Shown here in pieces: positions 17,506 through 24,923 of a stretch of 41,488 nucleotides of DNA. The position numbers and the translations under genes were made by a program. Numbering within the stretch: the first letter of the stretch is position 1; each line of letters starts with the position of its first letter. The DNA lies in contig JAFLTJ010000016.1 of NCBI GenBank assembly GCA_022510465.1, forward strand, positions 1 through 41,488, given 5' to 3'. Below the pieces are notes generated by a model. The model was given only the letters and a program-made list of their open reading frames with translations, did no database searches and was not told the DNA's origin. The stretch comes from Muribaculaceae bacterium (GTDB taxonomy: Bacteria > Bacteroidota > Bacteroidia > Bacteroidales > Muribaculaceae).

Positions 17506-20457
17506 ATGAATCATTTCCTGAAATTAGTTGCCGATACATATTCGAAATATGAGAGCGATAGCCTACACGACTATTGTTTTGTCTTTCCAAATAAACGAAG
17601 CGGTACATTCTTCACCAACTATTTGGAATTGTCCATGGGGCAGCTGTTTATAATGCCGGCCGTGATTTCGATGAGTGACTTTGTAGAAGGTTTCTCAGAC
17701 CGTCTTGTGGCTTCCAGATATGAACAGATATTCACTCTCTATAATTGCTATCGCCATCATTCACAGGATATTGTAGATTTTGACAAGTTTCTGTTTTGGG
17801 GAGAAATGTTGGTAAACGATTTTAATGACGTTGACAGTTATCTCGCCGATACGCGGAACTTGTTCAGCAATGTTAAACGTCTTAAGGAGATTAAATCCAA
17901 CTATCTGACGCCCCAGCAACTTGAAATTATAAAAGAGTACTGGGGAGAGGAACCACACGGATACAACTCTGAAACGTTCTGGAATCATATAAATGATGAC
18001 GGAGAACTTAAAACCGGAGGGCAGTTTCTAAAACTATGGGAAATACTCTATCCGCTATATTGTGATTTTATTGAGGCTCTTGGGCAAAAATCATTGACAA
18101 CCCGCGGGCAAATGTATCGCAATGCGGTAGAAAAATTATCTCAAAATTCGGCAGATTTTCTACCATATAAACGATATATATTTGTAGGGTTTAACGTCTT
18201 GACAATAGCTGAAATTGCTATTTTCAAGAGATTGAAGGACCTTGGTGTTGCCGACTTCTATTGGGACTACAATTCACCGGCATTCAAGATAAAGGAGAAT
18301 CACGCATCACGGTATATGGCCCGCAATGTTAAACGTTTTCCATCAAGATATGATTTTGACGGAGAGGAGATTACCGGTTTCCCGGAGATAGAGATTGTAG
18401 GAGTTGCATCCAAGGTTGGTCAGGTTAAATATGCCGGAACAAAACTGGCCGAATGGTTTTCTCAAGATGGTATTATTTCAGATAAAGATAATGCGATTGA
18501 TACTGCCGTAGTGTTGCCCGACGAACATCTTTTTATTCCAATGATACACTCCCTCCCCAAGGATGTGAAAAATGTGAATATAACGATGGGGTACCCAATG
18601 CGACACACGCCTATAGCCTCATTGATGCACAACATCGTATCGCTTCATCTGCGGTCAAGATTTGTCCGCGGACAGTTGTGCTATTTTTATGACGACATCA
18701 TGCATGTGTTGTCAAGCCCGTTAGTCAGGTCAATCGCGCCGACCGAGTCGACAAGAGCAATCTACCATCTAAATCAGAACCGACTTTTTACTATCCAGGC
18801 TTCTGAATTAATAGAATTGACGCCATCTTTGGAACCGGTTTTCACAGTAGTGGAGGATGACAAGAATTTTGAACAGGTATATTCCTATACTACAAATCTT
18901 GTTAAGTTCTTAAGAAATAAGTTGCCTGATAGCGACCGTTCGGTTGAGACAATGTTTCTTGATGCTTATAGTAATGCTTTATCGGAACTTGGCACTTCAA
19001 TCAAGGAGCATGACATAACGATGACCGACAACACATTTTTTCACCTGCTGGAGCGTGCCGTATCAACCGAAACCGTTTCATTTGTTGGTCAGCCATTGAA
19101 GGGGTTACAGATAATGGGAGTTTTGGAGACGAGAGCCCTTAATTTTGACAATCTGATTATACTGTCGATGAATGAGCGTATCTTCCCACGCAAACATTTC
19201 TCCCGCTCTTTTATACCCGAATCGCTGCGAGGTGCCTATGGATTGTCGACAAGCGAGTTTCAGGAGTCGATGTATGCTTACACATTCTACCGTCTAATTT
19301 CCCGAAGCAAACGGGTGACACTGATATATGACGCACGCACGATAGGAGGCAAAAGCTCTGAAATGTCGCGCTATCTGACCCAATTACTCTATCTTCACAA
19401 TACCGGTAAAATAAAACATATTATTGCCAATTATCCTCAGATATCATTTAATCAGCCCACTATATCTATCAATAAGACCAACGAGATTCTGAATAAACTG
19501 AAACTCTTCACCGTTAAAGATTCAGGCATGAATCTCTCGGCCTCGTCAATTAATGAATATATCAATTGCGGCCTCAGTTTCTATCTTAAATACGTAGAGG
19601 GTTATCGCGAAGCCGACGTTCCTATTGACTATATGGACTCGTCGACCTATGGAACCGTTGTTCACGAGGTTGCCGAGAATCTGTATAAATCGCTTCTTGG
19701 GCCTGACGAGCCAATGCCGGCCGAGGGTATTGAAGTTACTGAAAAAGAGATTGACAGGCTTCTAAGCTCAAAAGTAATAATTGACCGACTTATAACTCGG
19801 TCAATCAACAAAAATTATCTTAAATACAAGGATGCCAAGCTGGAAACTAAGCTTGACGGAGAAAATTTGCTGATTGGCCGCGCTATAAAATTGTTTATCA
19901 CCGCAATGCTTAATGAGGAGCGACGATTCTGTCCTTTCAGATTCATTGCAGCCGAGCATGAGATAAAAACGCAAATGACTGTTAATGAGAATCTGAAAGT
20001 AAATATCCGACAGTTTATTGACCGCGTTGACATTATAAATACCGATAATCCGGATGGCGGAAGACTAAGAATGGTTGACTATAAAACCGGCTCGGATAAA
20101 CTTGACGCTCGCAGCTTGGAGTCGTTGTTTACCGCTCCGGTACCACCCAGCGAATATCGACCTAAAGCATTCCTCCAGTTAATGTTTTATTGCTATGCAT
20201 ACTCCAACTTTAACAAGCCGACAAAGCCTATTCAGCCCTATATATATGCCTTAAGAACCATCAAAACCAAGGGACTGCCGCCATTGACAATAGATAAACA
20301 GGAAGTGACCGATTACAGTATCTACCACGATGACTTTGTCAGAATCTTCAATGAAAAAGTAGCAGAAATATTTGACCCCAAGGTACCGTTCAACCAGGCC
20401 ATCGATTCTCACGCATGCACATTCTGCCAGTTCAAAGGCATCTGTAACAAGGAGTAA
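17506..20457 (+). CDS. AddB-like PD-(D/E)XK nuclease of double-strand break repair
   Basis: A 983-residue protein of the RecB/AddB nuclease class. The C-terminal PD-(D/E)XK domain shows GTVVHEVAENLY (His of motif I, near residue 720) and the catalytic LRMVDYKTGSDKL (near 858). It also carries the four cysteines of an AddB-type iron-sulfur staple: one in EYINCGLSFYLKY (near 686) and three in HACTFCQFKGICNKE at the very C-terminus. The N-terminal half is helicase-like in layout (for example NKRSGTFFTNYL and LIILSMNERIFPR) but has no GKT/GKS Walker A, so it is probably an inactive helicase arm. Known: AddB pairs with AddA for end resection; no addA is in this window, so the partner must be elsewhere. 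The gene starts 15 nt after holB and ends 12 nt before hemW. Confidence 0.82.
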   Translation: MNHFLKLVADTYSKYESDSLHDYCFVFPNKRSGTFFTNYLELSMGQLFIMPAVISMSDFVEGFSDRLVASRYEQIFTLYNCYRHHSQDIVDFDKFLFWGEMLVNDFNDVDSYLADTRNLFSNVKRLKEIKSNYLTPQQLEIIKEYWGEEPHGYNSETFWNHINDDGELKTGGQFLKLWEILYPLYCDFIEALGQKSLTTRGQMYRNAVEKLSQNSADFLPYKRYIFVGFNVLTIAEIAIFKRLKDLGVADFYWDYNSPAFKIKENHASRYMARNVKRFPSRYDFDGEEITGFPEIEIVGVASKVGQVKYAGTKLAEWFSQDGIISDKDNAIDTAVVLPDEHLFIPMIHSLPKDVKNVNITMGYPMRHTPIASLMHNIVSLHLRSRFVRGQLCYFYDDIMHVLSSPLVRSIAPTESTRAIYHLNQNRLFTIQASELIELTPSLEPVFTVVEDDKNFEQVYSYTTNLVKFLRNKLPDSDRSVETMFLDAYSNALSELGTSIKEHDITMTDNTFFHLLERAVSTETVSFVGQPLKGLQIMGVLETRALNFDNLIILSMNERIFPRKHFSRSFIPESLRGAYGLSTSEFQESMYAYTFYRLISRSKRVTLIYDARTIGGKSSEMSRYLTQLLYLHNTGKIKHIIANYPQISFNQPTISINKTNEILNKLKLFTVKDSGMNLSASSINEYINCGLSFYLKYVEGYREADVPIDYMDSSTYGTVVHEVAENLYKSLLGPDEPMPAEGIEVTEKEIDRLLSSKVIIDRLITRSINKNYLKYKDAKLETKLDGENLLIGRAIKLFITAMLNEERRFCPFRFIAAEHEIKTQMTVNENLKVNIRQFIDRVDIINTDNPDGGRLRMVDYKTGSDKLDARSLESLFTAPVPPSEYRPKAFLQLMFYCYAYSNFNKPTKPIQPYIYALRTIKTKGLPPLTIDKQEVTDYSIYHDDFVRIFNEKVAEIFDPKVPFNQAIDSHACTFCQFKGICNKE

Positions 20458-20469
20458 GGAGCCGTTATC

Positions 20470-21576
20470 ATGTCGGGCATATATATACATATTCCGTTTT
20501 GCAGGTCAAAGTGCATCTACTGTGATTTCTACTCTGTTCCGTCAGGGCGCAACCAAAGTATATATTCAGATTTTGTTGACTCAATCATCGGCGAATATGA
20601 GTCGCGAAAAGCTGAATATCAGCCCGATAAGGTCAAGACATTATACATAGGAGGCGGAACGCCGTCAACACTTCCCCAAGCGGAATTAACCCGTCTTCTT
20701 GATTATTTCTGTAATCCGTCTATCGAAGAGATTACCATCGAAGTAAATCCGGAAGATATTAATGATACCTTGTTAGAGATTTTGGTTAATCACGGTGTTA
20801 ACCGTCTCTCCATGGGGATACAATCATTCAATAATACCGTGTTGAAGTTTATAGGCCGGCGACACTCTGACAGTGACATTAATGTTGCCGTTAACCGCAT
20901 ACGTCAGGCTGGAATTACGAATATTTCCGGAGACCTGATTTTCGGTCTTCCGGGTGATACTTTAACCGGCTGGCAATATTCGGTTGACCGATTTGTTGAA
21001 ATGGGACTCCCCCACCTATCGGCCTATCTACTATCTTACGAACCTCGAACACGTCTTACTGCAATGCGCAACCGTGGCAAAATTGAAGAAGCAACCGAAG
21101 AACTTATTACCTCAATGTATGAGTATCTTACGGAACGCACCGCCCAATGTGGATATGAGCATTACGAGATTTCCAACTATTCTAAACCCGGATTTCATTC
21201 CCGTCACAACTCCTCTTACTGGAACGGAACTGTCTATCTTGGTCTCGGTCCCGGAGCCCACAGCTATAACGGAACCACTCGTTCCTACAATCCATCCTCA
21301 CTAAAACAATATCTTGAGTGTATGGGCACCGGTTTCAATGTCGTTGAACCTCCCAATGAAGATGATTCGATTAACGACATTATAATAACAGCGATGAGAA
21401 CAGCGCGAGGACTTCGGCTTGACCGTCTTCCACAGGCCGATGTCAACCGAATATTGCGTGATGCCAAACCTCATTTTAACAACGGGACACTCTGCAAGTC
21501 AACAGACAACCGGATATATATACCTGAGAGATATTTCCTTATCAGCGATTCAATTATTGTGGATTTAATCAGATAA
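20470..21576 (+). CDS. hemW: Radical SAM heme chaperone HemW
   Basis: Cytoplasmic radical-SAM protein that binds and inserts heme; often annotated as oxygen-independent coproporphyrinogen III oxidase-like. The cluster motif CRSKCIYCDF (CxxxCxxC) lies at residues 11-18, preceded by the family-typical IYIHIPFC. LYIGGGTPS (SAM-binding GGG) and IEVNPEDI follow, then the HemW blocks RLSMGIQSFNN, DLIFGLPGDT and HYEISNYSKPGFHSRHNSSYW. The 368-residue length fits HemW (about 380) and not HemN (about 455). The spacing of 12 nt from the AddB-like gene indicates the same transcript. It converges on rlmH with just 3 nt between stop codons and no visible hairpin in that gap. Confidence 0.92.
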   Translation: MSGIYIHIPFCRSKCIYCDFYSVPSGRNQSIYSDFVDSIIGEYESRKAEYQPDKVKTLYIGGGTPSTLPQAELTRLLDYFCNPSIEEITIEVNPEDINDTLLEILVNHGVNRLSMGIQSFNNTVLKFIGRRHSDSDINVAVNRIRQAGITNISGDLIFGLPGDTLTGWQYSVDRFVEMGLPHLSAYLLSYEPRTRLTAMRNRGKIEEATEELITSMYEYLTERTAQCGYEHYEISNYSKPGFHSRHNSSYWNGTVYLGLGPGAHSYNGTTRSYNPSSLKQYLECMGTGFNVVEPPNEDDSINDIIITAMRTARGLRLDRLPQADVNRILRDAKPHFNNGTLCKSTDNRIYIPERYFLISDSIIVDLIR

Positions 21577-21579
21577 GTA

Positions 21580-22053
21580 TCAATCGTGATGGTATGGCTC
21601 GCCGCGAAGTATTGTCATAGCACGATAAATCTGCTCAACAAAAAATAGCCTGACCATCTCGTGGGTGAGCGTCATTCGCGAAAGTGACAACATTGCATCG
21701 GCACGCCGATATACCTCTTCGCTGAATCCGTATGGCCCGCCGATGGCAAATACAACGCGTTTTAATCCCTGATTCATCAGCTGCTCAATATTTTTAGCAA
21801 ACTCTCTCGACGACGGCTGTTTACCGCGCTCATCAAGCAAAATCAATTGGTCTCCGCTGCGAAGCAAAGAAAGTATCTGCTCTCCCTCCATGCTTTTCTG
21901 CTTATCAGCAGTCAAAGAGCGCGTTGATTTTATATCAGGCAATACTATCGGCTCAACCGGTATATAGTGTTTCAGACGGTCAAGATAATGGTCAATTCCT
22001 TGTGCTATGTACTTGGTAGTTGTTTTTCCTATGGCAACTATGACTATTTTCAT
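21580..22053 (-). CDS. rlmH: 23S rRNA pseudouridine-1915 N3-methyltransferase
   Basis: SPOUT methyltransferase that modifies pseudouridine 1915 (E. coli numbering) in helix 69 of 23S rRNA on the assembled 70S ribosome. The 157-residue length and the C-terminal knot are textbook: FAIGGPYGFSEEVYRRAD (SAM-binding), LSLSRMTLTHEMVRLFFVEQIYRA and the terminal RGEPYHHD that carries the essential C-terminal His/Tyr area. The start codon abuts the nadC promoter: its CAT overlaps the first T of that promoter's -33 element. The two genes therefore diverge from one compact region of 63 nt. The gene is monocistronic. Confidence 0.97.
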   Translation of the reverse strand: MKIVIVAIGKTTTKYIAQGIDHYLDRLKHYIPVEPIVLPDIKSTRSLTADKQKSMEGEQILSLLRSGDQLILLDERGKQPSSREFAKNIEQLMNQGLKRVVFAIGGPYGFSEEVYRRADAMLSLSRMTLTHEMVRLFFVEQIYRAMTILRGEPYHHD

Positions 22054-22084
22054 TTGTCAGGTTTAACTAATGTTGCTAACTTTG
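22053..22084 (+). promoter_or_regulatory. nadC promoter, full -33/-7 match
   Basis: TTTG (22053-22056), exactly 20 nt, then TAACTTTG (22077-22084), a perfect TTTG-N20-TAnnTTTG promoter for a Bacteroidota primary sigma factor. It fixes the nadC start at ATG 22117 and excludes the upstream start at 21967 in the ORF track, which would lie inside rlmH. Confidence 0.85.
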
Positions 22085-22116
22085 TGCAAAAGTATCAATT
22101 TATATCCTATATCGCA

Positions 22117-22962
22117 ATGAAATCAAACGAACAATTGATTGACGACCTGTTGACACTTGCATTTGCCGAGGATATTGGCGACGGAGACCATACCACCCTC
22201 AGTACAATTCCGGCAACCGAAATGGGGCGCCAGCGACTGATTATCAAGGAGGAAGGTATTCTTGCCGGAGTAGAAGTTGCTCGTCGTGTGTTTCATAAAT
22301 TTGACCCGTCATTGAAAATGACCGTATACATAAACGATGGAGCCCACGTAAAACCGGGAGACGTGGCATTTGTTGTAGAAGGCTCGGTGCGCTCGTTGTT
22401 GCAGACGGAACGCACAATGCTTAACATAATGCAGCGAATGAGCGGTATCGCCACCATCACCGCCAAATATCAGCAACAGCTCGAAGGCTTAAAAGCAAAG
22501 GTGCTGGATACCCGTAAAACAACGCCGGGGCTGCGCCTGCTCGAAAAAGAAGCCGTAAAGATTGGTGGAGGCTGCAACCATCGCATAGGGCTATTTGACA
22601 TGATTCTGATTAAAGACAATCACATCGACTTTGCCGGTGGCATTCCGCAAGCCGTCAGCGCAACCAAAAAATATCTCGCCGAGAATGGTAAAGACTTGAA
22701 AATCGAAGTAGAGGTAAGAAATACAGCCGAAATTGACCAGGCTCTCGCCGCCGGAGTTGACCGTATTATGCTTGACAATTTTACTCCGGAGCAAACTCGT
22801 GAAGCTGTTGCACACATTAATGGCCGCGTGGAAATCGAGTCATCGGGAGGCATTACGCTTGACACACTTCGAGCTTACGGAGAGGCCGGAGTTGACTACA
22901 TATCGGTCGGAGCGCTGACCCACTCTGTCAAAGGTCTTGACATGAGTTTCAAAGCGTGCTGA
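22117..22962 (+). CDS. nadC: Nicotinate-nucleotide pyrophosphorylase (carboxylating)
   Basis: Quinolinate phosphoribosyltransferase: quinolinate + PRPP gives nicotinate mononucleotide, CO2 and PPi in de novo NAD synthesis. With the start at 22117 the protein is 281 residues, normal for the family; the track version has 50 spurious residues upstream of the promoter. Family motifs are AEDIGDGDHTT near the N-terminus, QRMSGIAT, the PRPP/substrate segment LDTRKTTPGLRLLEKEAVKIGGGCNHRIGLFDMILIKDNH, and the barrel-end blocks VEVRN, DRIMLDNF, ESSGGI and ISVGALTHS. nadA and nadB are not in the window. Its last 14 nt overlap the convergent HAD gene. Confidence 0.97.
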   Translation: MKSNEQLIDDLLTLAFAEDIGDGDHTTLSTIPATEMGRQRLIIKEEGILAGVEVARRVFHKFDPSLKMTVYINDGAHVKPGDVAFVVEGSVRSLLQTERTMLNIMQRMSGIATITAKYQQQLEGLKAKVLDTRKTTPGLRLLEKEAVKIGGGCNHRIGLFDMILIKDNHIDFAGGIPQAVSATKKYLAENGKDLKIEVEVRNTAEIDQALAAGVDRIMLDNFTPEQTREAVAHINGRVEIESSGGITLDTLRAYGEAGVDYISVGALTHSVKGLDMSFKAC

Positions 22963-23599
22963 CAAGTTCAAGAAGATTTTTTGCAGTGAAGCCCGTTAGT
23001 CCGTCAAGGATTACACGGGCTTTTCCATGCAACCGCTCTGCCGGCAGCGTCGTTGCAAGACCAATAACAGTCGCCCCTGAGCAGCGCCCAGCCTCAAGCC
23101 CTTGAATCGAGTCCTCGAATACAAAACAATCCTCCGGCCGGCAACCGAGAGCCTTGGCTGCATTTATATACCCTTCCGGATGGGGTTTAGAGTTTGACAC
23201 ATCACTTCCGGTAATTATAACATCAACGGCATCGAGCAACTGCGGATGCTGTGCCCTCAAGTGGGCCATCTTTACATTGTCACTGCTCGTGTATATCGCT
23301 ATGGGAAATCCCTCTTCTCTCAACGACTGCAGTAACTCCATTACGCCCGGCATTATGTCATAAACCATCGTTGCCTCAAAATCGTGAATACGCCGTTTGA
23401 CATCGGCACGTATATCATCGGTAGGGAAGTGACCGAGTATTTCGGTCAGCGTAGTTCCTTTTATTGCCGCGGCAAAATCCTCAATACCGGTTGGATACAT
23501 TTCGTCAATACTGCTCCAAAACAGCGAATAGGTACTTTCCGTATCAATCAGCACTCCATCGAGGTCAAAAAGCGCTCCACAACGTTTTTTAGCATTCAT
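22949..23599 (-). CDS. HAD-superfamily phosphatase, beta-phosphoglucomutase-like
   Basis: A 216-residue cytoplasmic HAD hydrolase (subfamily IA) with the full set of motifs: nucleophile motif FDLDGVLIDTE (Asp near residue 12), motif II IYTSSD, motif III NSKPHPEGY and motif IV FEDSIQGLEAG. A helical cap lies between motifs I and II. This set fits beta-phosphoglucomutase or a sugar-phosphate phosphatase; the substrate cannot be told from sequence. The 3' end overlaps the convergent nadC by 14 nt, so the two transcripts must be antisense at their ends. Upstream lies the long gap before the XRE gene; a -7-like box is at 23624-23631. Confidence 0.88.
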   Translation of the reverse strand: MNAKKRCGALFDLDGVLIDTESTYSLFWSSIDEMYPTGIEDFAAAIKGTTLTEILGHFPTDDIRADVKRRIHDFEATMVYDIMPGVMELLQSLREEGFPIAIYTSSDNVKMAHLRAQHPQLLDAVDVIITGSDVSNSKPHPEGYINAAKALGCRPEDCFVFEDSIQGLEAGRCSGATVIGLATTLPAERLHGKARVILDGLTGFTAKNLLELVSTL

Positions 23600-23623
23600 C
23601 TTTATCTTTTTCTTAATCCGTTA

Positions 23624-23631
23624 CAAAATTA
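23624..23631 (-). promoter_or_regulatory. Possible -7 element for the HAD gene
   Basis: On the minus strand this reads TAATTTTG, an exact TAnnTTTG match 25 nt from the HAD start codon. I see no TTTG at the -33 distance (region gcattatcga on the plus strand), so confidence is low. Confidence 0.35.
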
Positions 23632-24068
23632 ATAATTTAATCGGTTACATGCATTATCGACCGACGGGGAATGCATTTCTGATATTTAAGTTTCTGAATA
23701 TTTAGAAAATCCGGGTAAACAATTTTAGTTATTAGAGTGTTTACAAAATGAATGAGTATTAAATAGCGGAAATTTACATACTGAAACAGCTGATTTACTC
23801 TATTTTCACCGCAGCAATCTGTGTGATTTTGTAAATTTAGCTCCAATTATTTGCATTTACATCTGCAATTATCCAATTCGACTCTATGAACTGCCGTTCG
23901 TTTATCTCTGTTCAACTCAACGCAAACGTAAACAGGCCTGCATTTCTAACAAACACCGCTATTTAACATTTGCCACAAATGCACTATAACACACAGTAAT
24001 TCAAATATATAGCACAACAAAGTTAAAGTTCTTATTCAACATCACCACCCTCTTTTCAATCCAAATGT

Positions 24069-24101
24069 TAAATAAACACACTATTGTAGTGTATTTATTT
24101 A
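24069..24101. repeat. 15-bp imperfect dyad (hairpin or operator)
   Basis: aaataaacacacta (24070-24083) and tagtgtatttattt (24087-24100) are inverted copies with one mismatch around the 3-nt centre ttg; one further T:A pair extends the stem to 24069 and 24101. The core ACACTA-TTG-TAGTGT is perfect. It lies about 170 nt upstream of the XRE promoter -33 box, with no gene ending nearby, so a terminator role is not obvious. A protein-binding operator or the stem of an unannotated RNA is more likely. Confidence 0.55.
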
Positions 24102-24240
24102 TAAATCAACATATTATATCGGATAATTAAAGCATATTTCAAGGATAAATCCAGCCCTGTTCACATTTCACTTCTCCGCTCTACTTTGCATTTACACATA
24201 GTCACAGATTGAGGTTACAAACGTAAAATTAGGCCACAAT

Positions 24241-24282
24241 TTGCAACTGCAAAACGAAATTCCATATTATAAAATTTGCAAA
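24241..24282. promoter_or_regulatory. TTGCA/TGCAA sites at the XRE promoter, candidate autoregulatory operators
   Basis: TTGCA-AC-TGCAA at 24241-24252 and the palindrome TTTGCAAA at 24275-24282 lie on or just upstream of the -33 box of the XRE gene. The second one contains the -33 TTTG itself. XRE regulators often repress their own promoter through such dyads, so these are candidate operators; the binding is inference. Confidence 0.4.
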
Positions 24283-24306
24283 ATTGAAAATTTGGAATTA
24301 CATTTG
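24275..24306 (+). promoter_or_regulatory. Promoter of the XRE-type regulator, full -33/-7 match
   Basis: TTTG (24275-24278), 20 nt, then TACATTTG (24299-24306), a perfect Bacteroidota promoter. It leaves a leader of about 30 nt before ATG 24345. Confidence 0.82.
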
Positions 24307-24344
24307 CACCGTTAAATTGTCAAACACCTATTTACAAACACAAA

Positions 24345-24920
24345 ATGGATTTTGTTAGCCGCTTAAAGCAGTTTCTTGAACTCAAACAGATTCCGATTAC
24401 ACAGTTTGCCGACAATTGTCGCATACCACGCCCGACGCTTTCACAGCTACTCAACGGGCGCAACAAAAAAGTAAGCGATGAAGTCATTGGCAAAATTCAT
24501 GATGCCTACCCCTCTATCTCTGTAATGTGGCTAATGTTTGGCGAAGGGGATATGCTCACATCAGGCAACGCTCGTTCATCTTCCGACAACACTGTTTCAT
24601 CCTCCAAAGATGAAGAGCCCGGATTTTTTGCCAAAAATCAAATGGAGAATATTTTGTTTGACGACATGTTTAACACCGAGGAGATTGAAAATCCCGATAC
24701 ATCATCCGATTCTCCAACCACAATCCAGTTCCCCAAAGATTTCGTTCAATCTTCCGAAGAGAACGAAACAGGAACAGGCAACGAGGGGACAACCAAAGTA
24801 GCCCTCGAAGCCGTCAGAAACCTGGCCAACGAAACAAGCAACAAAAAGCGCATCGTAAACATTATAGTGTATTACGACGACAACAGTTTCGAGGCATTTG
24901 TACCTCGTACCGATAAATAA
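24345..24920 (+). CDS. XRE-type helix-turn-helix DNA-binding protein
   Basis: A 191-residue protein with an N-terminal HTH_3-like domain (about residues 5-65). ITQFADNCRIPRPTLSQLLNGRNKKVSDEVIGKI gives the five-helix pattern, and it ends with the VMWLMFGEGDM tail common in Bacteroidota single-HTH proteins. The middle (about 72-150) is acidic, Ser/Asn-rich and probably disordered. A short conserved-looking C-terminal piece, EAVRNLANE...RIVNIIVYYDDNSFEAFVP, may be an interaction or sensing element. Known: such proteins are chromosomal regulators of unknown regulons in Bacteroidales. It has its own strong promoter in a large gap with dyad sites, fitting autoregulation. It converges on lysA with 3 nt between stops. 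I see no phage or toxin partner beside it. Confidence 0.82.
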   Translation: MDFVSRLKQFLELKQIPITQFADNCRIPRPTLSQLLNGRNKKVSDEVIGKIHDAYPSISVMWLMFGEGDMLTSGNARSSSDNTVSSSKDEEPGFFAKNQMENILFDDMFNTEEIENPDTSSDSPTTIQFPKDFVQSSEENETGTGNEGTTKVALEAVRNLANETSNKKRIVNIIVYYDDNSFEAFVPRTDK

Positions 24921-24923
24921 ATT

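Larger units (their letters stand above)
23600..24344. other. 745-nt AT-rich non-coding gap with dyad repeats
   Basis: The only stretch over 300 nt without a supported gene. The single track ORF here (23637-23846, minus, 69 aa) has no recognisable domain and I do not accept it. Contents I can see: inverted repeat CATTTG-CCA-CAAATG at 23967-23981; a long hairpin dyad at 24069-24101; a 12-nt direct repeat tttgcatttaca at 23849-23860 and 24185-24196; several TTGCA/TGCAA half-sites close to the XRE promoter; and that promoter itself at 24275-24306. No tRNA, insertion sequence end or riboswitch is evident. A small RNA or extended regulatory region is possible. Confidence 0.6.

Noticed and set aside
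21967-22116. Upstream extension of nadC in the ORF track
   Set aside because: It lies within rlmH and on top of a perfect nadC promoter; the real start is ATG 22117.
23637-23846. 69-aa minus-strand ORF in the long gap
   Set aside because: AT-rich, no domain, no good promoter or ribosome-binding context; most likely chance.
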